Positions 26,165 through 35,466 of a stretch of DNA of 64,000 nt are shown one piece after another. Source of the DNA: Bacteroidales bacterium. Its GTDB lineage: Bacteria; Bacteroidota; Bacteroidia; Bacteroidales; GCA-2748055. The position numbers were made by a program, and so were the translations under genes. The notes beneath the pieces were generated by a model that searched no databases, was not told the DNA's origin, and was given only the letters and a program-made list of their open reading frames with translations. The first letter of the stretch is position 1. Every line of letters begins with the position of its first letter. The DNA is taken from assembly GCA_020636775.1 (NCBI GenBank), contig JACJXF010000007.1:1-64000 (forward strand), in the 5' to 3' direction.

Positions 26165-27049
26165 ATGAAAACCATTCTGAAACTTAGTCTTCTTAGTGTA
26201 TTTATGCTTTTCGCAACAGGATTCGGACCTCAGAAAATCGATTACAGAACCGGACGATATAATAATGTTTGCAAAGATCTTAAAAATGAGGTACTGCTTT
26301 ATTTTGTGTTTATTGATACCCGAACCACCAGTCCGTGGACAGAATTTGATATAAAATCCACCATCGATTCAATGGGGGTTGTGGTTGACTGGCTGGAAAA
26401 GCAGGCCGAAATGAATAAAATATTTCTCAGAATTAAATCTGATTATTATATAGGAAAGAGTTTTGCAACCATATCCAAAGACCTTCCTCTGGGAACCGTT
26501 CTTGAATCGGTCACGGAACCAAACCTGAAACAGGGAAATATTCAGATTAACAAATGGGCGAATTATGTTTCCAAAAAAATTGGCGATTCCTTTGTTATTG
26601 AAGAAAAGGATGGCATACCCAAGTTGCAGAATCCAAAGGATACCGAGCGGCTGATTGCATATCTGCGCGACGAATACAAGGTTGAAAGTGTTGCATTGAT
26701 ATTTATGGTTAATAATTATTATCGTACCGATATATCATACGCTGTAAATACTTTAACTAATGCCAACGTTGAGTATGCCATCGTCAGCTATAAGTACCCC
26801 GCTGAAATTGCTCACAGCTTCCTGCGTTTGTATGGGGCGGCTGACTTATATGAAACTCCTCTTCGCAAATCTTCCAAAAAGATACAGCTGGCGTCAGAAC
26901 TGCTTCCAAATGACATTATGCAGGATCCATATGCCAAAAACATCTGGGGACTTGAAATTTCAGATTTTACAAAATATCTTATCGGCTGGACAAATGAGAT
27001 TGACCCCCGTTATGAAGATTTACTGACGGAAAGAATCAGTTTATTCTAA
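26165..27049 (+). CDS. Exported protein with a degenerate metalloprotease-like motif
   Basis: A 294-aa protein with a signal peptide ending near residue 20 (MLFATGFGPQ). I do not know its family by name. Its C-terminal third resembles small zinc metalloproteases: AEIAHSFLRLYGAADLY (from residue 213), then LLPNDIM and LEISDFTKYLIGWT. In active relatives I would expect HExxH with a later His; here the first position is Ala213 (codon GCT at 26801) and the later position is Arg221. The zinc site therefore looks lost and the protein is probably non-catalytic. The start is ATG at 26165; an upstream in-frame ATG at 26144 would spoil the signal peptide. It lies 33 bp before the NifS-SelD gene. Confidence 0.6.
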   Translation: MKTILKLSLLSVFMLFATGFGPQKIDYRTGRYNNVCKDLKNEVLLYFVFIDTRTTSPWTEFDIKSTIDSMGVVVDWLEKQAEMNKIFLRIKSDYYIGKSFATISKDLPLGTVLESVTEPNLKQGNIQINKWANYVSKKIGDSFVIEEKDGIPKLQNPKDTERLIAYLRDEYKVESVALIFMVNNYYRTDISYAVNTLTNANVEYAIVSYKYPAEIAHSFLRLYGAADLYETPLRKSSKKIQLASELLPNDIMQDPYAKNIWGLEISDFTKYLIGWTNEIDPRYEDLLTERISLF

Positions 27050-27082
27050 GCTGGCATTTCTCTCCATTCTAAAAATCCTACA

Positions 27083-29290
27083 ATGCAGCCTGTTTATCTC
27101 GATTACAATGCGACTACACCTATTGACAGGGAAGTTGCAGATTTTATGATCCCTTTCTTAAGAGGCAAGTTCGGAAATCCCTCCAGCATTCACAGTTTTG
27201 GCATTGAGAGTAAGAAAGCTGTTGAAAATGCCCGAAAAAGTCTGGCAGCCCTTCTTAATTGTTCGCCAACAGAAATAATATTCACCAGCGGCGGAACTGA
27301 ATCAAACAACTTTGCGCTGAAAGGAATCGCCTATTCATATCGTGAAAAGGGAAATCATATCATAACCAGTAGTATTGAGCATCCCGCAGTTATTGAAGTT
27401 TGTAAATCCCTTGAAAAAGAAGGCTTTAGTATTAGCTACCTTCCGGTGACCCGCGAAGGTCTCGTGGAACCAGACAGCCTCAGGGAAGCTATCAGAAAGG
27501 ACACCATTCTTGTTAGCATCATGCATGCCAATAATGAAACCGGAGCTATTCAGGATATCCGCTCACTTTCTGCCATTGCACACGAAAACGGACTACTGTT
27601 TCACACCGACGCTGCCCAGTCGGTTGGTAAAATTTCCACCCGGGTTGACGATCTGGGCGCAGACCTCCTATCGGTTGCCGGTCATAAATTTTATGCCCCG
27701 AAAGGAATTGGTGCCCTTTATGTTAAGGAAGGGATACAGCTGACAAAAATACTGCACGGAGCCAACCACGAACATAATCTCAGGCCGGGAACTGAAAACG
27801 TTCTTGAAATAGCGGGTCTGGGCAAGGCTGCAGAGGTGGCTCTAAGGGATCTGGAAAAGAATGCCGGGATCATGTCTGAAACCAGAGATTTACTATTTGA
27901 GCTTATTAAAAAAGAAATCCCGACCGTAATCAGGAACGGTCCGGCAGACAAGGTCCTTCCCAATACCCTGAATATAAGCTTTCCTTCAATGGATGCAGGA
28001 GCTCTGCTGGCGGAGATGCAGGAGGTAGCAGCTTCTGCCGGTGCTGCCTGTCATGCTGATGATGTGGAAATATCCCATGTTCTTCAGGCAATGAAGGTAC
28101 CTGTTGAAGCAGCAATGGGAACGATACGGTTTTCAACAGGAAAAGACAGTAAACGGGAAGAGATAATAACTGCAGCAGGATTAATTGCCCGGAAGGCAAA
28201 AAATCTGATGGGGACCACGTCTGCAGGTACTATAAATAAAGAGTCCCCGCAAACTTTTAAACTTACACAGTTTACGCATGGTTTGGGTTGCGCATGCAAG
28301 ATAAGTCCCAAAATTCTTGAGGACGTACTAAAAAATTTCCCGTCACCGGTTCATCCTGATATTCTGGTAGGCACAGAAACATCGGATGATGCAGCCGTTT
28401 ACCGTATTAATGATGAAACGGCCCTTGTTCAGACGGTGGATTTTTTCACTCCGGTCATTGACGATCCATTTGAATTTGGGGCCATTGCCGCAGTAAATGC
28501 CCTGAGTGATATTTATGCCATGGGAGCCAGACCCTTGTTTGCACTTAACATAGTGGCCTTTCCGGTAAACCGTCTTCCCATCAGCGTTCTGCAGGAAATA
28601 TTGCGTGGTGCCTCATCTGTTGCTGAGGAAGCGGGTATTTCCATCCTTGGCGGGCATACAATTGAGGATAATGAACCAAAATTTGGAATGGTTGTAAGCG
28701 GGATTGTTCATCCATCCAGGATTTTGAAAAACTCAGGGGCCAATGTTTCTGATCTCCTCATTCTGACAAAACCATTGGGTACCGGCATACTAAGTACGGC
28801 TCTCAAGAGGAATATGATTTCACCTGAGGAAAAAGACGGACTTTTCAACAGTATGAGAAAGCTGAACCGTAGCGATGCAGAAATTATGGCGAAATATAAT
28901 GTAAGCGCCTGCACGGATGTCAGTGGTTTCGGACTGCTGGGTCATCTGAAGGAAATGGCCGAAGGCGCAGGAGTTTCAATTGAATTAAATTCTGAATCCA
29001 TTCCTCAGCTGCCGGGTGCACTCGACTATGCCTCCCAGGGAATAGTTCCTGGCGGGACTTCCAATAATATTGGATATACCGCAGCCTTTGTAAATTTTTC
29101 TCCGGACATCCGAAAATCAATGCAGATCCTGCTTGCCGATGCTCAGACTTCCGGGGGCTTGATTATGGCTGTAAAACCAGAGGAGGCTGAATCGCTTTTG
29201 CAGGAAATCAGGGCAAATGGGAACAAAGATGCCGCAATAATCGGTTCCTTTACTCCTTCTTCCAAATATCTGATTTCTGTAACATCCTGA
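27083..29290 (+). CDS. selD: Cysteine desulfurase fused to selenophosphate synthetase (NifS-SelD)
   Basis: A 735-aa fusion. Residues 1 to about 380 are a NifS/IscS-type cysteine desulfurase with the PLP Lys202 in SVAGHKFYAPKG and the active Cys323 in SAGAACHAD. Residues about 392-735 are a complete selenide, water dikinase: TQFTHGLGCACKISPK places Cys403 and Lys406 where E. coli SelD has Cys17 and Lys20, followed by the ATP-binding region TSDDAAVYRI. The catalytic residue is Cys (TGC), not selenocysteine. The first half probably delivers selenide from selenocysteine, or sulfur, to the second, which makes selenophosphate for 2-selenouridine tRNA, selenocysteine or a selenium cofactor. No user enzyme is in the window. 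Confidence 0.93.
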   Translation: MQPVYLDYNATTPIDREVADFMIPFLRGKFGNPSSIHSFGIESKKAVENARKSLAALLNCSPTEIIFTSGGTESNNFALKGIAYSYREKGNHIITSSIEHPAVIEVCKSLEKEGFSISYLPVTREGLVEPDSLREAIRKDTILVSIMHANNETGAIQDIRSLSAIAHENGLLFHTDAAQSVGKISTRVDDLGADLLSVAGHKFYAPKGIGALYVKEGIQLTKILHGANHEHNLRPGTENVLEIAGLGKAAEVALRDLEKNAGIMSETRDLLFELIKKEIPTVIRNGPADKVLPNTLNISFPSMDAGALLAEMQEVAASAGAACHADDVEISHVLQAMKVPVEAAMGTIRFSTGKDSKREEIITAAGLIARKAKNLMGTTSAGTINKESPQTFKLTQFTHGLGCACKISPKILEDVLKNFPSPVHPDILVGTETSDDAAVYRINDETALVQTVDFFTPVIDDPFEFGAIAAVNALSDIYAMGARPLFALNIVAFPVNRLPISVLQEILRGASSVAEEAGISILGGHTIEDNEPKFGMVVSGIVHPSRILKNSGANVSDLLILTKPLGTGILSTALKRNMISPEEKDGLFNSMRKLNRSDAEIMAKYNVSACTDVSGFGLLGHLKEMAEGAGVSIELNSESIPQLPGALDYASQGIVPGGTSNNIGYTAAFVNFSPDIRKSMQILLADAQTSGGLIMAVKPEEAESLLQEIRANGNKDAAIIGSFTPSSKYLISVTS

Positions 29291-29335
29291 ATTACTATAG
29301 ATTAACCTATGAAAATTTAAGATTAACTTAAGATT

Positions 29336-29372
29336 GGAATTAATGTTAAGTAAATATTAATTCCTAGCTTTG
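29336..29372 (+). promoter_or_regulatory. Promoter with a palindromic operator before the YwqK gene
   Basis: TAGCTTTG (29365-29372) is a perfect TAnnTTTG -7 element. Immediately upstream, GGAATTAAT (29336-29344) and ATTAATTCC (29356-29364) form a perfect 9-11-9 inverted repeat that would occupy the space between -7 and -33. Nearby GTTAATGTTAAG-type repeats add to the pattern. A repressor or activator site is inferred. Confidence 0.5.
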
Positions 29373-29442
29373 TATTAAGCTAATGTAAAGTTAATGTTAA
29401 GACAGGTGTTCAGAATCCTGGTCTTACTTAAATCCGGAAATC

Positions 29443-29904
29443 ATGAAAACACTAATAAGCAGTCTGTTCATCCTTTTTGCTTTTACCAGCTTAAAAGCCC
29501 AGATATCAACTGGAGAAGACGGAAAATATTACGCTGATAACAATTCCCTCTATTCCGGCACATATACCGAATCCTTTGCCAACGGAAATCTCAAAATGAG
29601 TATGGAGTTAAAAAATGGTTTAGCCGAAGGACAGACCCTTATATATTCTGAAGAAGGAAAATTACTGGAAACCCGCTCTTATTCCAATGGTTTATTTAAT
29701 GGTGACTGGTTTACATATAATCCGGAAGGACTTAAAGTTGCAGAAGCACATTATGTCAACAATAAGAAAGATGGAAAATGGTACATCTGGGATAATTCAG
29801 GCAAACTCCGTTATGAAATGGAGTACAGGGCAGGTGTTAAAACCGGCACATGGAAAGAATGGAATGAAAATGGTGAATTGGTTCGTGAAAAAAACTACGA
29901 ATAA
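29443..29904 (+). CDS. Exported MORN-like (YwqK family) repeat protein
   Basis: A 153-aa protein with a signal peptide ending at LKAQ (residue 19). From about residue 40 it consists of MORN_2/YwqK repeats of roughly 22 residues, recognisable by G-x-W-x-x-(W/Y)-(Y/N)-x-x-G: FNGDWFTYNPEG, KDGKWYIWDNSG and KTGTWKEWNENG. Database entries often call such proteins antitoxins because of YwqK, but nothing here supports a toxin-antitoxin role. It is more likely an envelope or secreted beta-solenoid protein of unknown function. It has its own promoter and terminator. Confidence 0.82.
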   Translation: MKTLISSLFILFAFTSLKAQISTGEDGKYYADNNSLYSGTYTESFANGNLKMSMELKNGLAEGQTLIYSEEGKLLETRSYSNGLFNGDWFTYNPEGLKVAEAHYVNNKKDGKWYIWDNSGKLRYEMEYRAGVKTGTWKEWNENGELVREKNYE

Positions 29905-29934
29905 GCATCCTATAGAATTTTTATTTATAACTTG

Positions 29935-29970
29935 GCTCCTGAAAATGCATTTCAGGAGCTTTTTTATTTT
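29935..29970 (+). terminator. Terminator of the YwqK gene
   Basis: GCTCCTGAAA (29935-29944) pairs with TTTCAGGAGC (29950-29959), with a five-base loop, followed by TTTTTTATTTT. Confidence 0.9.
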
Positions 29971-30032
29971 AATGGCCTTTATGACGAAACAAGGGTCATC
30001 ATAGATGAATGATAAAAGAAATGCTTCAAAAC

Positions 30033-30065
30033 TTTGGTATTCTATGAATTGATTTCTTATTTTTG
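30033..30065 (+). promoter_or_regulatory. Candidate promoter of the 30.2-kb lipoprotein gene
   Basis: TTTG (30033-30036) and a perfect -7 element TATTTTTG (30058-30065) are separated by 21 bases, close to the 19-21 expected for Bacteroidetes. The rest of the 29971-30174 gap is AT-rich, and I see no gene in it. Confidence 0.5.
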
Positions 30066-30174
30066 TTAAAACCAATGTTCATGGAACTTTCATGAGTTTT
30101 GTTTTTTAAAAAAAAATAGTATTTTTACTTTCAATATAGAACATTCAATATCAGATTAATTTAAACCAATCTAT

Positions 30175-31116
30175 ATGAATATAAGGCTAATGGATTCTGG
30201 AAAAAACGTCGTATTAATCTTCACATTTCTGGTTTTTCTATTTGGAGGTTGTTCATCCGATAATAGCAAAAGCGGAAAAAACGCTGATACTTCCGGACTT
30301 TCCGAAGATTTCAACTCTGAAATGGATGATGATCTGGTTGAAAAAATCAACACGGCAAAAAGAATATTTTACTCTCTGCCTTCCCCACTGGAAACCGCTA
30401 TGCTCATTAAGAGTGCAGGCGCCAGTTACAATGGAGATCTTTTAAACAAAGTCGAGAATACATCCAAGTACAATACCAACCTGAAAATGGCTCTTAACCT
30501 TGGAATATACACTACTGACTTATCATATGCCAGTCTCTTTGACCAGTCACAGGCAACATTAAGCTATATAAATGCTGCCAAGAAGATGGCCGACGGACTT
30601 GAAATACTGGATGCAATTGATGAGGCAACCATACGCCGGCTTGAAGAAAACATTAATAACCGTGATATAATCATTGATATTATTTCAGAAACTCTTCTTA
30701 ATTCAAACTCATTCCTGGAAGATAAAGGATTACAAAATACTTCTGCCATGATCCTTGTAGGAGGCTGGGTAGAAGGACTGTATGTGGCAACCAGCCTGAT
30801 TGCTCCAGGTACTGATCTGAAAACAAATAAACTGGTGGAAAGAATTGTGGATCAGAAACTATCCATTAATATTGTTCAGAGTCTTCTCGAAAATAACAAA
30901 GACAATCCTGAAGCTCAGCTTCTCATGAATGATATTTCTGAACTAAAAAAGATTTATGACAAGATCAGTATACAGCAATCAGAAATAACTCCTGTGGAAG
31001 ACCCGAATACAAATATTACTACTCTTAAGTCAGAATCGACTATTGTGATGAGCAGGGAAGTATTTGATGAGCTTACCAGGAAAGTTAAAGAATTAAGAAC
31101 CCGATACATTTCATAA
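30175..31116 (+). CDS. Lipoprotein of unknown function
   Basis: A 313-aa (or 308-aa, from the ATG at 30190) lipoprotein with a clear signal and lipobox FGGCSS near residue 25, followed by a Ser/Asp-rich linker. The mature part is mainly alpha-helical and ends with a probable coiled coil (EVFDELTRKVKELRTRY). I recall similar uncharacterised lipoproteins in Bacteroidetes but cannot name a function. The next gene follows after 17 bp, so they are probably co-transcribed. Confidence 0.7.
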   Translation: MNIRLMDSGKNVVLIFTFLVFLFGGCSSDNSKSGKNADTSGLSEDFNSEMDDDLVEKINTAKRIFYSLPSPLETAMLIKSAGASYNGDLLNKVENTSKYNTNLKMALNLGIYTTDLSYASLFDQSQATLSYINAAKKMADGLEILDAIDEATIRRLEENINNRDIIIDIISETLLNSNSFLEDKGLQNTSAMILVGGWVEGLYVATSLIAPGTDLKTNKLVERIVDQKLSINIVQSLLENNKDNPEAQLLMNDISELKKIYDKISIQQSEITPVEDPNTNITTLKSESTIVMSREVFDELTRKVKELRTRYIS

Positions 31117-31133
31117 ATAAATATATCTTCGTT

Positions 31134-31574
31134 ATGAAAAGAAGTTTATTTGTTAGCATATTATTCGTTGTTTTTGCATTATTTTCTTTTAATGCTAGCG
31201 GACAGTGTAAGCAATTTGCTAAAAACACCTGCAAGGTAGGGCTTGCTCCATATCAGCATGATGGAAACTATCATGCTGCTGTTCTCCTTGAAGGTGAGGA
31301 AGCCGAATTATATAAGACCTTTTATTCCGACACACAGTACCGTATTGGAATCTGCGGGGCTAATAACCTGGGCGAAATTGAGTTTAGTATTGTTGACGGT
31401 AACGGCAAAGTTCTTTACAATAATAAATTCCACGGATACGAGTGGAAATGGGATTTTAAACTCGATTCCAGTCAGCAGCTCAAGATAGTTGTTAAGGTTC
31501 CAGTTACCAATGGTATGGCCGATGAACCTAAAGAAGGATGCGTTGCAATAATGTTTGGATTTAAAGAAAAATAA
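31134..31574 (+). CDS. Small exported protein of unknown function
   Basis: A 146-aa protein with a signal peptide ending at ASGQ (residue 23). The mature part has four Cys residues (QCKQF, NTCKVG, GICGAN, EGCVAI), which could form two disulfides, and alternating beta-strand sequence such as GEIEFSIVDGNGKVLYNN. It has a compact beta-sandwich look, but I cannot assign a family. It follows the lipoprotein gene by 17 bp and is followed by a terminator, suggesting a two-gene unit. Confidence 0.7.
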   Translation: MKRSLFVSILFVVFALFSFNASGQCKQFAKNTCKVGLAPYQHDGNYHAAVLLEGEEAELYKTFYSDTQYRIGICGANNLGEIEFSIVDGNGKVLYNNKFHGYEWKWDFKLDSSQQLKIVVKVPVTNGMADEPKEGCVAIMFGFKEK

Positions 31575-31593
31575 TATCCCGTAAAATATTCCC

Positions 31594-31626
31594 AAGCCTA
31601 TGAAAATTCATAGGCTTTTTTTTTAA
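31594..31626 (+). terminator. Terminator after the small exported protein
   Basis: AAGCCTATGAA and TTCATAGGCTT form an 11-bp perfect stem (31594-31617) with a two-base centre, followed by a run of Ts. Confidence 0.9.
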
Positions 31627-31637
31627 ACTTTTTTATC

Positions 31638-32456
31638 ATGAAGACATTCAGAATTATTGTACTTGCAGCATTATTGGGACCATTCGTTCAGGGCTGCGCA
31701 GAACTGATGAATATAGCTACCCAGGTTACTCAGGAACAAGGCGGATCGAACCCCCTTTCGGGCAACGAGGTAATTGAAGGTCTGAAGACTGCACTGCTGG
31801 TTGGGACCGACACATCGGTTACACTTACCTCCCGACTCGATGGTTTTTATAAGGATGAGGTCATTAAAATCCTTTTACCTCCCGAAGCGCAGAAAATTTA
31901 TGAAAATAAAGACAAAGCAATATTTAAGGCAGTGGGACTGGATAAAAAACTGGAAGATGCCGTTATGGCTCTTAACAGAGCTGCTGAGGATGCCTCAAAA
32001 GAAGCAGGACCCATTTTTAAATCTGCTATTACAAACCTTTCCATCAGAGATGGCTGGTCTATTCTTAAAGGTAAAAACCCTGCCAATGCATCGCAGCAGG
32101 CTGCCTTTGACTCAACTGCCGCAACAGCCTATTTAAGATCCACAACATATTCTCAGCTCAGCGCAGCCTACTCACCTAAAGTGAATGCCTCCCTTGATAA
32201 AAAACTGGTAGGAAATTATTCTCCAAACCAGATATGGAATACTCTTACCTCCAGCTATAATACTGTGGCAAATAACTCTTTTGGCCGGATTGAACCAATT
32301 GCCACAACAGATCTGGGTACCTATGTTACCGAAAAAGCCCTGGATGGGTTGTTTTATAAGGTTTCTCTTCAGGAAAAGGACATAAGGAAAGATCCAATGA
32401 AGTGGGCAAAAACAGCAGTAGGAAATATTCTTCAAAGAGTTTTTGGTAATTCCTGA
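31638..32456 (+). CDS. DUF4197 family lipoprotein
   Basis: A 272-aa protein with a signal peptide and lipobox VQGCAEL (Cys20). The mature part matches my memory of DUF4197: EVIEGLKTALLVGTDTSVTLTS, LLPPEAQKI, the LEDAVMALNRAAEDASKEA helix and a C-terminal TEKALDGLFYKVS. The function is unknown; it is predicted as helical and periplasm-facing. The start is ATG at 31638, 21 bp after the hairpin of the previous unit. The stop is 6 bp from the convergent uvrA stop. Confidence 0.85.
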   Translation: MKTFRIIVLAALLGPFVQGCAELMNIATQVTQEQGGSNPLSGNEVIEGLKTALLVGTDTSVTLTSRLDGFYKDEVIKILLPPEAQKIYENKDKAIFKAVGLDKKLEDAVMALNRAAEDASKEAGPIFKSAITNLSIRDGWSILKGKNPANASQQAAFDSTAATAYLRSTTYSQLSAAYSPKVNASLDKKLVGNYSPNQIWNTLTSSYNTVANNSFGRIEPIATTDLGTYVTEKALDGLFYKVSLQEKDIRKDPMKWAKTAVGNILQRVFGNS

Positions 32457-32462
32457 TTCTTA

Positions 32463-35270
32463 TCAGTTTCCGAGTTTTTCCTTCAGGTATCCGGCAGTAT
32501 ATGATGATGAAAAACCTGCCAATTGCTCAGGTGTGCCTTCAAAAACCACTTCACCCCCATTGTCTCCTCCCTCAGGACCCAGGTCTATAACCCAGTCGGC
32601 CGACTTTACAACCTCAAGGTTATGCTCAATTACAAGAATGCTGTGCCCCCTTTTAATCAGTGCATTAAAGGCATCCAGCAATTTACGGATATCGTGAAAA
32701 TGTAATCCCGTTGTGGGTTCATCGAAAATAAAGAAAATATTCTCTGCAGCACCTTCCTTACTTAAGAAATACGCCAGCTTCACCCTCTGGCTCTCTCCCC
32801 CGCTAAGGGTACTGGACGACTGACCCAGTTTAATATATCCAAGTCCGACATCCTGCAGGGGCTTAAGTTTGGAAACTATTCTCTTCTCAGTACCTGAATC
32901 CTTCCGGCCAAAAAATTCAATGGATTCATCTACTGTCATTTCAAGAATTTCATAAATATTTTTTCCACTATATTTTACTTCCAGAATTTCATCCTTGAAT
33001 CGTTTTCCATGGCAGCTTTCGCATATCAGGTTCACATCAGCCATAAACTGCATTTCCACCCGTATAAATCCGTCTCCTAAACATTCCTCACATCTCCCTC
33101 CATCAATATTAAATGAAAAATGGCTGGGTTTGAAGCCACCGATGGTGGAAGCAGTCTGATCAGCGAAGAGCTTTCTAATTTCATCATAGGCCTTCAGATA
33201 AGTCACCGGGTTTGAACGTGACGACTTACCAATGGGGTTCTGATCGACAAACTCAACATTTTTTATCATATCAACATCACCTTCCAGAAAGTCGAACTTC
33301 CCGGTCTTATCCCCCATACCATTAAGCCGCTTATTTAAAGCGGGGTACAGTATTCCCTTTACCAATGATGACTTGCCTGATCCACTTACACCTGTTATGG
33401 CAGTCATAATATTCAGAGGAATCTTTACACTAATATTTTTCAGATTATTTTCCCTGGCTCCTTTTATATGGATAAAGTTATTCCATTTTCTGCGGGTATG
33501 GGGAACATCTATTTTCCTTAAACCTGTCAGGTATTCTGCCGTCAAACTTTTTTCAGATTTAATGAGGGACTTATGGTCGCCGCTGAAAACAACTTCACCC
33601 CCATGACGTCCGGCTCTTGGTCCAATATCAATAATCATGTCGGCTGCCCGGATAATATCTTCATCATGTTCAACCACCACGAGGGTATTTCCCATGTCTC
33701 TTAATTCCTTAAGAACTTCAATCAGCAGGAAAGTATCCTTGGAATGAAGTCCGATACTGGGTTCATCGAGTATATACAGCGATCCGACCAGGGCACTTCC
33801 CAGAGAGGTAGCAAGATTAATTCTCTGAGACTCGCCCCCGGATAAGGTTGCTGAAAGTCGATTAAGAGTCAGGTAGTTAAGACCCACGTGCTGAAGAAAT
33901 CCCAGTCGATTTTTTATTTCTGTAAGTAATCTTCCACCTACCTTTGTATCATGACTGTTAAGCTTGAGGGTCTTAAAAAAATCAGTAAGTTCATCAACTG
34001 ACATTAGCACCAGATCATGAATGGCTTTGCCGGAAATTTTCACATATGACGCCTCTTTTTTTAATCGCCCGCCCCTGCACTCATGACACACGGTCTTACC
34101 TCTGTAACGCGACAGCATAACACGGTACTGGATTTTATATTTCTTTTCCTCCAGATGTTCAAAAAACGACCTTATTCCTTTAAAATATCTGTTTCCTTTC
34201 CAAAGAATTTCCTGTTGTTGCTGACTAAGTTTATAATATGGAGTATGTATAGGAAAATCAAATTTATCTGCACTGTATATCAGCTTCTCAAGCCATTTGC
34301 TCATCTTTTCACCCTTCCAGCAAACAATGGCTTCCTGGTATACGGATAAGCTTTTGTTAGGAATTACAAGGTCCTCATCTATTCCGATTACCTGACCATA
34401 GCCTTCACAAACCGGGCATGCTCCCAAAGGATTGTTAAAACTGAACATATGTTCGCTGGGCTCATCAAAGACAATTCCATCTGCTTCAAAGGCATCGGTA
34501 AACTCATGATATTTTGGTTCCTCAGCTTCACGAAGTCTGCAAATTCCCTTTCCAATGCTGAGTGCTGTTTTTACTGAATCTCCAAAGCGACTTACCATAT
34601 CTTCATCCCTCCCAACAACAATCCTGTCGATTATCAGGTTATTTCCTGAGCTCTCTTTCAACAACTCCTTATCCTGCAGAACTTCCTCAATCTGCAGTAT
34701 GGTTCCATTCATCTCAATACGGGTAATTCCCTGGCGAAGGTAGAGTTCGAGCTGATAAGCCACAGTAGTACCTTCACAACAGTGAAATGGAGCAAGGATA
34801 TACATTTTGGTGCCATCGGGCTTTGATAAAATGTAATCCACAACATCAGTAACAGAATGCCTTTTTACCTCTTTTCCTGAAACCGGTGAATATGTTCGTC
34901 CTATGCGAGCATAAAGAAGTTTCAGGTAATCATAAATTTCTGTGGAAGTCCCAACGGTTGATCTGGGATTTCGGGTATTCACCTTTTGTTCAATGGCAAC
35001 TGCGGGCGGAATACCATGAATATAGTCGACATCCGGTTTATCAATCCTGCCCAGAAATTGCCGGGCATATGCTGAAAGGCTTTCCACATAACGTCTCTGC
35101 CCTTCTGCATAAAGGGTATCGAATGCAAGGGATGATTTTCCCGAACCTGATAAACCTGTTATAACAATAAATTTATCCCTTGGAATAACTACATCAATGT
35201 TCTTAAGATTGTGAACTCTTGCTCCCTTAATAAATATCTCGTTCCTTTTCTCTCTCTCTTTTTCTGGCAT
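32463..35270 (-). CDS. uvrA: Excinuclease ABC subunit A
   Basis: UvrA is the damage-sensing ABC ATPase of nucleotide-excision repair. The protein has two ATPase halves: Walker [16 protein letters not shown] and [15 protein letters not shown], and signature LSGGESQR twice. Zinc modules are CPVCEGYG with CHECRGGRL, and CEECLGDG with CESCHGKRF. The length is normal. A TTG at 35303 would add 11 residues, but the ATG at 35270 (MPEKEREKR) places the conserved [14 protein letters not shown] normally, so I choose it (935 aa). A perfect -7 element lies upstream. It is convergent with the DUF4197 gene. Confidence 0.97.
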   Translation of the reverse strand: MPEKEREKRNEIFIKGARVHNLKNIDVVIPRDKFIVITGLSGSGKSSLAFDTLYAEGQRRYVESLSAYARQFLGRIDKPDVDYIHGIPPAVAIEQKVNTRNPRSTVGTSTEIYDYLKLLYARIGRTYSPVSGKEVKRHSVTDVVDYILSKPDGTKMYILAPFHCCEGTTVAYQLELYLRQGITRIEMNGTILQIEEVLQDKELLKESSGNNLIIDRIVVGRDEDMVSRFGDSVKTALSIGKGICRLREAEEPKYHEFTDAFEADGIVFDEPSEHMFSFNNPLGACPVCEGYGQVIGIDEDLVIPNKSLSVYQEAIVCWKGEKMSKWLEKLIYSADKFDFPIHTPYYKLSQQQQEILWKGNRYFKGIRSFFEHLEEKKYKIQYRVMLSRYRGKTVCHECRGGRLKKEASYVKISGKAIHDLVLMSVDELTDFFKTLKLNSHDTKVGGRLLTEIKNRLGFLQHVGLNYLTLNRLSATLSGGESQRINLATSLGSALVGSLYILDEPSIGLHSKDTFLLIEVLKELRDMGNTLVVVEHDEDIIRAADMIIDIGPRAGRHGGEVVFSGDHKSLIKSEKSLTAEYLTGLRKIDVPHTRRKWNNFIHIKGARENNLKNISVKIPLNIMTAITGVSGSGKSSLVKGILYPALNKRLNGMGDKTGKFDFLEGDVDMIKNVEFVDQNPIGKSSRSNPVTYLKAYDEIRKLFADQTASTIGGFKPSHFSFNIDGGRCEECLGDGFIRVEMQFMADVNLICESCHGKRFKDEILEVKYSGKNIYEILEMTVDESIEFFGRKDSGTEKRIVSKLKPLQDVGLGYIKLGQSSSTLSGGESQRVKLAYFLSKEGAAENIFFIFDEPTTGLHFHDIRKLLDAFNALIKRGHSILVIEHNLEVVKSADWVIDLGPEGGDNGGEVVFEGTPEQLAGFSSSYTAGYLKEKLGN

Positions 35271-35317
35271 AGAAATTGCGGCAATTACAGTATCTTTTAA
35301 CAATATTTAACGAATAT

Positions 35318-35325
35318 CAAAGGTA
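35318..35325 (-). promoter_or_regulatory. Candidate uvrA promoter -7 element
   Basis: On the minus strand TACCTTTG matches TAnnTTTG perfectly, about 48 nt before the uvrA ATG. A TTG lies upstream, but closer than the ideal spacing. Confidence 0.45.
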
Positions 35326-35331
35326 ATATTT

Positions 35332-35362
35332 TTTGGACAATTAGTTTTTATTACTAATTTCG
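35332..35362 (+). promoter_or_regulatory. Promoter of the sigma-factor gene
   Basis: TTTG (35332-35335) and TAATTTCG (35355-35362) are separated by exactly 19 bases, the consensus Bacteroidetes spacing, with one mismatch in the -7 element. It partly faces the uvrA promoter. Confidence 0.55.
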
Positions 35363-35466
35363 CTTTCTCTCAGTGAATTAAGTAATAATTATTTCAAACA
35401 AATCTCAAAAACGGAGGACCGCCTATAGATTTATTTCTACCTGAACATTAAAATAAGGAGGTAGTT

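Noticed and set aside
28286..28303. Selenocysteine in the SelD active site
   Set aside because: The catalytic position is encoded by TGC, not TGA, so it is a Cys-type SelD.
29443..29904. YwqK protein as an antitoxin
   Set aside because: It has a signal peptide and no toxin partner; the antitoxin label comes only from a distant relative.
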